This document shows, one piece after another, positions 30,601-36,847 of a stretch of 36,847 nt of DNA (the first letter of the stretch is position 1; every line of letters starts with the position of its first letter). Below the pieces are notes generated by a model that saw nothing but the letters and a program-made list of their open reading frames with translations, was not told the DNA's origin and searched no databases. The stretch covers positions 1-36,847 of the forward strand of contig CADCUI010000037.1 of NCBI GenBank assembly GCA_902805845.1. Reading direction: 5' to 3'. The position numbers were made by a program, and so were the translations under genes. Source of the stretch: an uncultured Nocardioidaceae bacterium. GTDB taxonomy: Bacteria > Actinomycetota > Actinomycetes > Propionibacteriales > Nocardioidaceae.

Positions 30601-30995
30601 GGGTCGGTCGGCGGCAGGAGGGCGTCGGGGTCCGTGCGTGGGGGGAGGTGAGCGAGGGCGGTGCGCACCAACGCCACCCGCGTCGCCACCACAGCCTTGC
30701 GGCGAAGCCGCCCACCGACGTCGCCGAGGCGTGCCTCGACCCCGTCGGTGATCTGTTCGTCGGTGAAGGCAGGTCGAGTGCCGGGTTCGACCGTGACGTC
30801 GGGGAGCCCGACGAGCACCGGAAGCAGCTGATCGCCGAGGGAGTCCAGCAGCTTGAACCGCTGGACGCGGTCCATCTCGTCCCACACCGTGTCGACGTCC
30901 TTGCGGCCCTTGCGGACCTCACGGCTCTGCGCGGCCAGCACTGCCTTCGCAGCTCCGTGGAGCGCGACGGTCAGCTCGTGCTCGGTCAGTGGCAT
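30597..30995 (-). CDS. Hypothetical protein coupled to the DoxX-like gene
   Basis: A 132-residue cytoplasmic protein that I do not recognise. It is charged and mostly helical by appearance (MPLTEHELTVALHGAAKAVL ... DTVWDEMDRVQRFKLLDSLGDQLLPVLVGLPDV), ends in a Pro/Asp-rich tail and has no Cys. ATG at 30995 has only a weak ribosome site. It overlaps the DoxX-like start by four bases, so the two products may act together at the membrane. Confidence 0.6.
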   Translation of the reverse strand: MPLTEHELTVALHGAAKAVLAAQSREVRKGRKDVDTVWDEMDRVQRFKLLDSLGDQLLPVLVGLPDVTVEPGTRPAFTDEQITDGVEARLGDVGGRLRRKAVVATRVALVRTALAHLPPRTDPDALLPPTDP

Positions 30996-31099
30996 GGGTC
31001 CAGCATGACGGCGCACCGTGACGACGTAGCGTCCCGGCTCGTCGTGACCTGTGGAGAGAGAAAGCGGCGCACCGGCCGATGGGTGCACACTCGGCGGCC

Positions 31100-31540
31100 A
31101 TGGACGACCACATCCCGCCGCTCACCTCCCCTGCCGACGTGCCTCCGGTCCGGACCCAGGAGGACCTGCATCGCCTGTGGCGGATGCTCATGGGTCCCCT
31201 CGGCTTCGGGGGGCGGTCCCTGTGGGTGCACCTGCTCGACGCGGACGGGCGCCCGACACCGGTCATCCTGCAGGTCGAGGACCTCCCGCCGCTTCCGGAC
31301 CTCGGCCTGCACGACGGCCTGAGGTGCATCGTCGATCAGCTCGCCGAGGGCACGGGAGGCTCGATCGCGTTCCTGCTGACCCGTCCTGGTCGCGACGGCA
31401 TCTCGGTCAGTGAGCGTCGCTGGGCGGTCGCCCTGACCGACGTCGTACGACGGGCGGGGCTGCACGTCTGGCCGGTGCACTGGGCGAACGATGTGGAGCT
31501 CGGAGTGGTGGCGCCCGACGACCTGGCCGTCAGCGCCTGA
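31100..31540 (+). CDS. Hypothetical protein
   Basis: A 146-residue cytoplasmic protein without a family I can name. SLWVHLLDADGRPTPVILQVEDLPPLPD and GSIAFLLTRPGRDGISVSERRWAVALTDVVRRAG have the alternating strand/helix look of a compact alpha/beta domain. ATG at 31100 is chosen over the ATG at 31079 because the extra residues are unlikely to be conserved; neither has a clear ribosome site. The stop lies inside a 22-base tandem repeat. Convergent with the DUF222/HNH gene. Confidence 0.6.
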   Translation: MDDHIPPLTSPADVPPVRTQEDLHRLWRMLMGPLGFGGRSLWVHLLDADGRPTPVILQVEDLPPLPDLGLHDGLRCIVDQLAEGTGGSIAFLLTRPGRDGISVSERRWAVALTDVVRRAGLHVWPVHWANDVELGVVAPDDLAVSA

Positions 31541-31560
31541 CGACCTAGCCGTCAGCGCGT
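31517..31560. repeat. 22-base tandem repeat spanning a stop codon
   Basis: Bases 31517-31538 and 31539-31560 differ at two of 22 positions. The unit core is CCGTCAGCGC. The second copy contains the TGA of the 31100-31540 gene, so the repeat duplicates its last codons into the downstream gap. Confidence 0.75.
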
Positions 31561-31631
31561 GACCTGCTTCGAGCGCTGTGCCGGCGCGGCCGGAGCATGC
31601 GGGGCCACCGGGGCGGCCGCGGGTCCCCGGG

Positions 31632-32972
31632 TCAGGTCTGGTGGTGGATGCGGTACCTGCCATCCCCCACCGGGCCGACGGTCCTGCCTCGTCGATGGGC
31701 GAGGGTGTGGTGACGTGGACAGATCAGGATCAGGTCGTCGAGGTCGGTGGTGCCGCCGTCGGACCATCGCTTCTTCCAGTGGTGCGCGTCAGCCCAGGAA
31801 GCCGGTCGGTCGCACTCGTCGATGGCGCAGAACCCTTGCTGCTCGATGAGCTTGGCGAGTCGCTGTGCCGAGGTGGCCAGCCGGCTGCGACGCCCGAGGT
31901 CGAGCACTCTGCTGCGGCCATCGAGCACGGCCGGGACAACCCCGGCAGCGCACGCCAACCGTCGTGCCGTGGCACCGGACAGCTCCGCGTCCGCACCGGT
32001 CACCGTGGCGTGCCCGAGGCCGTCGCGCAGGGACTCGAGCGACATGGTCACCACCACGGTGGCGTTCAGGCCGCCGGAAGCAGGGACCTTCTCCACCGGG
32101 TAGCTCTCGATGAGCCTGACCAACGCATCCCCCATGACCTCGCAGGTCGCCCGCCTGAGACCCTCGCCCGGTTCCTCCTCGGAGGAGTCACCCCTTGCCG
32201 GAACGGTGCGGGCGATCGGGTCGGGGATCTGCGGGTTCGCGAACCCCTCCAGCAGCTTCCTCAGCATCTGCCCGTGCAGGCTCGGCATGGTGAACCTGCC
32301 GTGCGCCTTGCCGGCGCCGTCGTCGAACAGGGTGAACGACGTCGCGCGGGCCGCCGCTGCCTCTTCTGCGTCCAGCCGCTTCGCGAGCTCCTGCTCGGCG
32401 ACCTCGGGATCCACCACCTCGAGCAGGTGCTTGCCGAGCCTTGAAAGCTGCCGGGCGTCGTAGTCGCGCCCCAGCTCCACCAGATGCGCCTCACCGCGCG
32501 CTCGGTCCTCCGCGAACACCCGGTCCGGCAGAGCATCGACCGCAGCGACGATCACCTGTGCCTGGTCTGGCATCAGCTCACCAGCGGCGAGGGCGCTCCG
32601 GGTCGCGGGATAGCGACCGCTGTCCAACGCCTTGGCCAGCCCCACGGCCCGCTTGGCCTGCCGCGGCGTCACGCGGACCTGACTCCGTAGCCACGCCGCG
32701 GTGGATGTCGCATGCACGAGCTCCGCGACGCCAACCCTCTCCGCGTGCGCCAGGAGGCGTGCCTGCGCTGCGGTCAGCTTCGCCTGGGCCCTCTGCAGCT
32801 CCACGATTGTCTCGGCGGCCTCGACCTCGTCCATCGACCAGACGTCGGTGCCGGCGAGCTCGTCCAACCGCGCATTCAGCCGACCACTGAACACGTGCCA
32901 CGGCCGATCCCGCAGCTCCAGCGGCGTGGGCGCCCCCGACTCCCGTCTGCTGTCGAGGACCTCTGCCGCCAT
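31632..32972 (-). CDS. DUF222 / HNH endonuclease-domain protein
   Basis: A 446-residue protein of the abundant actinobacterial DUF222-HNH family. The N-terminal two thirds are the helical DUF222 region (ETIVELQRAQAKLTAAQARLL ... SGRYPATRSALAAGELMPDQAQVI). The C-terminal HNH module has CAIDECDRPASWADAHHWKKRWSDGGTTDLDDLILICPRHHTLAHRR, with the zinc Cys residues and the HH and HNH histidines present. These genes are often many per genome and have been linked to mobile intron-like or 13E12 repeats; the cellular role is not settled. ATG at 32972. Relics of a related gene lie at 25846-25989. Confidence 0.88.
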   Translation of the reverse strand: MAAEVLDSRRESGAPTPLELRDRPWHVFSGRLNARLDELAGTDVWSMDEVEAAETIVELQRAQAKLTAAQARLLAHAERVGVAELVHATSTAAWLRSQVRVTPRQAKRAVGLAKALDSGRYPATRSALAAGELMPDQAQVIVAAVDALPDRVFAEDRARGEAHLVELGRDYDARQLSRLGKHLLEVVDPEVAEQELAKRLDAEEAAAARATSFTLFDDGAGKAHGRFTMPSLHGQMLRKLLEGFANPQIPDPIARTVPARGDSSEEEPGEGLRRATCEVMGDALVRLIESYPVEKVPASGGLNATVVVTMSLESLRDGLGHATVTGADAELSGATARRLACAAGVVPAVLDGRSRVLDLGRRSRLATSAQRLAKLIEQQGFCAIDECDRPASWADAHHWKKRWSDGGTTDLDDLILICPRHHTLAHRRGRTVGPVGDGRYRIHHQT

Positions 32973-33074
32973 GACGCAACGCTGTCAGGCCGCACCGACA
33001 TTTTCGGGTGGCCACGGTGGACAATCCACATGGCTCCGACCTACGACAGAGAGGTCGATGCACGAGGAGGCTCC

Positions 33075-33956
33075 ATGTTCCGACGTACCGCTGTGCCATT
33101 GCTTGGCGCCGCCGTTGCCGCGGCCCTGCTCGGGGCGCCGTCCCAAGCGGCCCCCTCGGAGGCATCGGAGGCCACCGACACGAGACCGCTGCGCTACGTC
33201 GCCATGGGCGACTCCTACAGTGCCGCCTCGGGCGTGCTCCCGCCGGACCCTACGGCGCCTGCGCAGTGCCTGCGGTCGATCAGGAACTACCCCCACGTCA
33301 TCGCCGCGCGCACCGAGGTGCGGCTCGTGGACGTCACGTGCGGCGGTGCCGAGACGAAGAACTACTTCAGGAGCCAGTACGACGGGGTGCCGCCGCAGCT
33401 CGACGCGCTGACGAGGAGGACCCGACTGGTCACCATGACGATCGGCGGGAACAACAACGACACCTTCATCGGCGCGATCATCAAGTGCGGTGCCGCCGGC
33501 CTGGTGGCGGGGGGAAAAGGCAGTCCGTGCGAGGAACAGTACGGCTCGTCGTTCGCCGACGACATCCGCACGAAGACCTTCCCGGCCTTGCTGAGGGCGT
33601 TGCGGGCGGTCCACCGACGCGCGCCGCGGGCGCGAGTGGCGATCCTGGGGTACCCGTGGATCCTGCCTGAGCGGGTGGGCTGCTTCGACAGGCTGCCGGT
33701 CGCCAGGGGCGACGTGCCGTACGTCCACGGCATCCAGGCACTGCTGAACCGGAAGGTCCGCCGCGCGGCCAGCCGGACCGGGAGCAGCTACGTCGACCTG
33801 AGCAAGGTCTCCGTGGGGCACGACGCCTGCCGGCCGATCGGAGAGCGGTGGATCGAGCCGATCATCGGTACGACCAACCCGATCGTCGTCCACCCGAACG
33901 CGCTCGGCGAGCGCAAGATGGCCCGGCGGACGATGCGGGTGATGAAACTAGGCTGA
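33075..33956 (+). CDS. Secreted SGNH/GDSL hydrolase
   Basis: A 293-residue exported esterase or lipase. The first 26 residues are a signal peptide (MFRRTAVPLLGAAVAAALLGAPSQA). Block I is AMGDSYSAASG with nucleophile S47, block II GGAETKN, block III IGGNNND at 123-129, and block V has H273 in VVHPNALGE. Cysteine pairs (C65/C89, C138/C152, C203/C252) suggest disulfides as in the Streptomyces secreted lipases of this family. ATG at 33075 follows GAGGAGG. It probably acts on lipid or ester substrates outside the cell. Confidence 0.88.
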   Translation: MFRRTAVPLLGAAVAAALLGAPSQAAPSEASEATDTRPLRYVAMGDSYSAASGVLPPDPTAPAQCLRSIRNYPHVIAARTEVRLVDVTCGGAETKNYFRSQYDGVPPQLDALTRRTRLVTMTIGGNNNDTFIGAIIKCGAAGLVAGGKGSPCEEQYGSSFADDIRTKTFPALLRALRAVHRRAPRARVAILGYPWILPERVGCFDRLPVARGDVPYVHGIQALLNRKVRRAASRTGSSYVDLSKVSVGHDACRPIGERWIEPIIGTTNPIVVHPNALGERKMARRTMRVMKLG

Positions 33957-34056
33957 CGCCTGGACTGATGCCGGTCCGGAGTCCCACGAGGGGCATCCGG
34001 CTGTCAGGCAGTCCGAAGCCCGCGTCCGCCGTCGACACGAGCGAGAGGACCACGGC

Positions 34057-34884
34057 ATGGCGGTGCTGCTGGCCCTGCTCTCGAGCGGCCTGTGGGGCAG
34101 CGCCGACTTCCTCGGCGGGCTGCTGTCCCGACGTAGGGCGGCCTACGCCGTCGTAGGGGCCTCGCAGGCCGCCGGACTGGCGGTTGCCACTGTCGCGGCG
34201 ATCGTGACCGGCGGGTTCGGCTCGCCCCTCGGGTGGGTGGTGCCTTCCGTGCTGGCCGCGGTCGGCGGATCGCTCGCCCTGGTGTCGTTCTACGCCGCGC
34301 TGGCCGGCGGCACCATGGGGGTCGTCTCGCCGATCACCGCACTCGGCGCCGTCGTACCCGTCGTCGCCGGGCTCCTCGCAGGTGAGCGGCCCTCGGCGTT
34401 CGCCAGCGCCGGCATCGTCCTCGGCCTGCTCGGGGCCGTGGCGGCGAGCGGTCCGGAGCTCCGAGGCGGTTCGGGCGCGCGACCGATCCTCCTCGCCGTG
34501 GTCGCCGGCGTCGCGTTCGGGTTCGGGATGTTGTTCATCGCCCGCGGCGCGGAGACCGACGCGGTCATGACCGTGTGGGGCATGCGGCTGACCGGTGTCG
34601 TCGGCTGCGCGGTGGTCGCGATCATGTGCCGGAGCACGGGCAGGCTGCGGCTGGCCGACGCGGGGCCGCTCGTGGTCGTCGGGACGTGCGCCGTCTCGGC
34701 GAACCTCCTGTTCGGCCTCTCGAGCCAGCTCGGCTACGTCAGCATCACCTCGGTCGTCGCCTCCCTCTACCCGGTCGCCACGGTCCTGCTGGCCTGGGCG
34801 GTCCTGCACGAGCGGCTGCTGCGCATCCAGTACGTCGGGGTGGCCGCCGCCATGGCCGGCGTCGCCCTCGTGTCGATCTCGTGA
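34057..34884 (+). CDS. EamA/DMT-family transporter, copy 1
   Basis: A 275-residue membrane protein with ten hydrophobic segments in two five-helix halves, the EamA layout (LALLSSGLWGSADFLGGLLSRR opens the first, LLAVVAGVAFGFGMLFIARGAETDAVMTVWGMRLTG the second). DMT proteins move small metabolites out of or into the cell; the substrate is unknown. It is very like the gene starting at 36085 over the whole available length, from the first codon on. ATG at 34057 has GAGAGGA upstream. Same direction as the TSUP gene, 159 bases apart. Confidence 0.85.
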   Translation: MAVLLALLSSGLWGSADFLGGLLSRRRAAYAVVGASQAAGLAVATVAAIVTGGFGSPLGWVVPSVLAAVGGSLALVSFYAALAGGTMGVVSPITALGAVVPVVAGLLAGERPSAFASAGIVLGLLGAVAASGPELRGGSGARPILLAVVAGVAFGFGMLFIARGAETDAVMTVWGMRLTGVVGCAVVAIMCRSTGRLRLADAGPLVVVGTCAVSANLLFGLSSQLGYVSITSVVASLYPVATVLLAWAVLHERLLRIQYVGVAAAMAGVALVSIS

Positions 34885-35012
34885 GCAGCCGACAGCCGGC
34901 AACCTGAGACGGACGACGACCCGCCGCCACCCCCGGGACCTTCGGCCTGACTTGCGGAGCCGTATGGGCGTGGCGGAGACATTCGGACCAAGCCACCATA
35001 AGATGACTGAAC

Positions 35013-35022
35013 AACTTGAGTT
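35013..35022. promoter_or_regulatory. AT-rich promoter region of the TSUP gene with small palindrome
   Basis: The stretch 34995-35026 is much richer in A/T than the surroundings. AACTTGAGTT (35013-35022) is palindromic at 8 of 10 bases and lies 21 bases before the ATG. TAAGAT (34999-35004) or TTAATA (35021-35026) could be a -10. A repressor site over a promoter is a fair guess. Confidence 0.4.
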
Positions 35023-35043
35023 AATAGACGGGGGAGTCATCTC

Positions 35044-35943
35044 ATGTGGGTACTTGCTGCGTTCGCCATTGCCGGAGGCCTGGCACAGTTCATCGACGGC
35101 ACCCTGGGCATGGGCTTCGGCGTCACCAGCGCCACGGTCCTGCTCTTCCTCGGTGTCTCCCCGGTGACAGCGAGCGCCGCCACGCACGCCGCCAAGCTCC
35201 CGACCACGCTGGTCAGCGGGCTGTCCCACTGGCGGGAGGGCAACGTCGATGTACCGGTGCTGCTCCGCGTCGCACTGCCGGGGGCGGTCGGCGGCTTTCT
35301 CGGCGCGGTGGTGCTCACCAACATCAGCATGGCCTCCGCCAAGGCATGGATGTCGGGGCTGCTGATCTTCTTCGGCCTCGTGATCTTCGCCCGGTTCGGC
35401 CTGGGGATGCGTCTCATCCCGACCCCGCAGGGCGGGCACAAGGCCCGATGGCTGTCGCCGATCGGACTGGTCGGCGGGTTCGTCGACGCCACCGGCGGCG
35501 GCGGCTGGGGCCCGGTCGTGACGCCCTCGCTGATGACCGTGACCCGCCACGAGCCGCGCAAGGTCGTCGGCACCACGAACGCCGCAGAGTTCGTGGTCGC
35601 GGTCTCGGTGTCCACCGGCTTCCTCACCGGCGCTGCCCAGCACGGCATCCCGTGGCTCCCGGTCATCGGCCTGGTCATCGGCGGCGTGCTGGTCGCGCCG
35701 TACGCCGCACGGCTGGCGGGCCGGCTGCCGCACGCCCCGATGGGCACGCTCGTCGGAGCACTGGTCGTCCTCGTCAACGCGGTCACCGTGGTGGACTCAC
35801 TCGGTGGGCTCCCCTGGTGGCTCGACCTGCCCGGCATGGCCGCGATCTTGGCGGTGGCCGGCGTGGTCGCCCGCCGTGCCTGGCACCGCGAGCGGTCCGT
35901 GGCCAGCACGCCTGCCGAAGAGTCAGCGACCGCGCCTGCCTGA
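35044..35943 (+). CDS. TSUP-family (TauE/SafE) sulfite/sulfonate-type transporter
   Basis: A 299-residue membrane protein with about eight hydrophobic segments in two repeats. The first opens with GGLAQFIDGTLGMGFGVTSATVLLFLGVSPVTASAATHAAKLPTT and the second with GLVGGFVDATGGGGWGPVVTPSLM ... RKVVGTTNAAEFVV, the two copies of the TSUP signature. Members move sulfite, thiosulfate, sulfoacetate or related anions. ATG at 35044 follows GGGGGAG. No sulfur-metabolism gene is adjacent. It sits between two near-identical EamA genes, so it may have been inserted or captured in the duplication. Confidence 0.85.
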   Translation: MWVLAAFAIAGGLAQFIDGTLGMGFGVTSATVLLFLGVSPVTASAATHAAKLPTTLVSGLSHWREGNVDVPVLLRVALPGAVGGFLGAVVLTNISMASAKAWMSGLLIFFGLVIFARFGLGMRLIPTPQGGHKARWLSPIGLVGGFVDATGGGGWGPVVTPSLMTVTRHEPRKVVGTTNAAEFVVAVSVSTGFLTGAAQHGIPWLPVIGLVIGGVLVAPYAARLAGRLPHAPMGTLVGALVVLVNAVTVVDSLGGLPWWLDLPGMAAILAVAGVVARRAWHRERSVASTPAEESATAPA

Positions 35944-35997
35944 GGCGTCGGAACCGGGTGCCAGCTTGATCGGTGTCGTCCCTCGCGTGCTAGCGTC

Positions 35998-36063
35998 ACC
36001 GTCCTCGCCGAGGGCATCCACAAGGCCGTCAGCGGGCTCGACGTCGATTCGCTGGTGACCTGA
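35998..36063 (+). pseudogene. Relic of the C-terminus of a 5'-nucleotidase gene
   Basis: The frame reads TVLAEGIHKAVSGLDVDSLVT and stops, against TVLPEGTNRYVGGLDIDSLVA in the 27438-29330 gene. Over 63 bases (35998-36060 against 29199-29261) I count 11 differences. It lies just before the second EamA gene; the rest of the parent gene is absent. Confidence 0.7.
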
Positions 36064-36084
36064 CTCGGGAGGCACGGCGAGCGC

Positions 36085-36847
36085 ATGGCGGTGCTGCTGG
36101 CTCTGCTCTCGAGCGTCCTGTGGGGCAGCGCCGACTTCCTCGGTGGCCTGCTGTCCCGGCGGCGAGCGGCCTATGCCGTCGTGGGAGCCTCGCAGGCCGC
36201 CGGACTGGTGGTCGCCACCATCGCGGCCGTCGTCACCGACGGGTTCGGCTCGCCGCTCGGGTGGCTGGTGCCCTCGGTGCTGGCGGCGGTCGCGGGCGCG
36301 CTCGGTCTGGTCTGCTTCTACGCGGCCCTGGCGAGCGGCACCATGGGGGTCGTCTCGCCGATCGCCGCGCTCGGCGCCGTCGTACCCGTGGTCGGGGGGC
36401 TGCTCGCCGGCGAGCAACCCTCGGCCCTCGCCAGCGCCGGCATCGCCGTGGCCCTGGTCGGAGCCGTCGCCGCCAGCGGGCCCGAGCTGCAGGGCAGCGC
36501 CGGCGTTCGACCGGTGCTCCTCGCCGTGGTCGCAGGGCTGGGGTTCGGGCTCGCCATGCTGTTCATCGCCCGCGGGGCCGAGACCGACGCTGTCATGACC
36601 ATGTGGGGCATGCGGCTGACCAGCGTCAGCGGCTTCGTGGTGGCCGCGGTCATCACGCGCAACCTCGGGGGGCTGCAGCCCACCGACGTGGGGCCGCTGG
36701 TGGTCGTGGGGGTGGGCGACGTCTCGGCGAACCTGCTCTACGGGTTCGCCACCCAGCTCGGCTACGTGAGCGTCACGTCCGTCCTTGCTTCCCTGTACCC
36801 GGTCGCGACGGTGCTCCTGGCCCGGGTGGTGCTGCAGGAGCGGCTGC
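36085..36847 (+). CDS. EamA/DMT-family transporter, copy 2 (3' truncated by window)
   Basis: At least 254 residues are visible from ATG at 36085 to the window end. The protein matches the 34057-34884 product closely throughout (MAVLLALLSS-x-LWGSADFLGGLLSRRRAAYAVVGASQAAGL in both), with changes mostly between hydrophobic residues. It has the same two-half EamA layout. The final part (RVVLQERL) matches AVLHERLL near residue 250 of copy 1, so only about 20 residues are missing. GGGAGG lies about 11 bases upstream. A recent tandem duplication that brackets the TSUP gene is the simplest reading. Confidence 0.85.
   Translation, partial: MAVLLALLSSVLWGSADFLGGLLSRRRAAYAVVGASQAAGLVVATIAAVVTDGFGSPLGWLVPSVLAAVAGALGLVCFYAALASGTMGVVSPIAALGAVVPVVGGLLAGEQPSALASAGIAVALVGAVAASGPELQGSAGVRPVLLAVVAGLGFGLAMLFIARGAETDAVMTMWGMRLTSVSGFVVAAVITRNLGGLQPTDVGPLVVVGVGDVSANLLYGFATQLGYVSVTSVLASLYPVATVLLARVVLQERL

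Noticed and set aside
33862-35733. Minus-strand open frame of 623 codons across the EamA and TSUP genes
   Set aside because: Antisense to two membrane-protein genes; the translation is Arg/Asp/Gly/Gln-rich and without motifs.

Overview
The window is chromosomal DNA of a high-GC Gram-positive bacterium. Third positions are strongly G/C, GTG starts are frequent, the genes are densely packed, and the families are typical of Actinobacteria: an Hrp1-like CBS protein, a DUF222/HNH protein, MsiK-style sugar ABC operons without their own ATPase, and an IdeR/DtxR-type iron box. A member of the Nocardioidaceae is my best guess, but that is inference from gene content only. I see no tRNA, rRNA, CRISPR array, insertion sequence or replication origin.

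Layout. 1-3.2 kb: the end of a family 2 glycosyltransferase, a gluconokinase that overlaps it tail to tail, an Hrp1-like CBS protein, a small P-loop kinase and a PlsC-type acyltransferase. 3.2-5.9 kb: a minus-strand run of patatin-like lipase, FMN-dependent oxidoreductase and aldo/keto reductase, with a long inverted repeat at 4031-4086. 6.0-9.8 kb: a DinB-like protein, then a three-gene sugar ABC importer on the minus strand. 9.9-10.6 kb: an iron-store pair, bfd-bfr, behind an iron box. 10.6-13.0 kb: a divergent Mug-type DNA glycosylase, a GAF protein, two very small genes and a DHFR-like reductase. 13.1-15.4 kb: a polar amino acid ABC importer. 15.6-15.9 kb: a small protein resembling a phage-protein domain.

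16.0-24.7 kb is the most coherent block. Six minus-strand genes encode a lipoprotein binding protein, two permeases, an ATPase, a C45-type Ntn acyltransferase/amidase and a gamma-glutamyltransferase-family enzyme. A divergent gene encodes a protein like the large subunit of N,N-dimethylformamidase. Together they look like an uptake and intracellular amide-cleavage pathway for an unknown substrate. I regard this as the best candidate for an undescribed system in the window.

24.8-36.8 kb is mixed: a VOC-cupin pair, an App1-like phosphatase, a secreted 5'-nucleotidase, a two-repeat ABM-like protein, a DoxX-like membrane protein with a partner of unknown function, a DUF222/HNH protein, a secreted SGNH hydrolase, and a TSUP transporter between two closely related EamA transporters. 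Gene relics occur here: part of an HNH gene, the tail of an ABM-like gene, and the tail of a 5'-nucleotidase. They indicate past duplication and decay.
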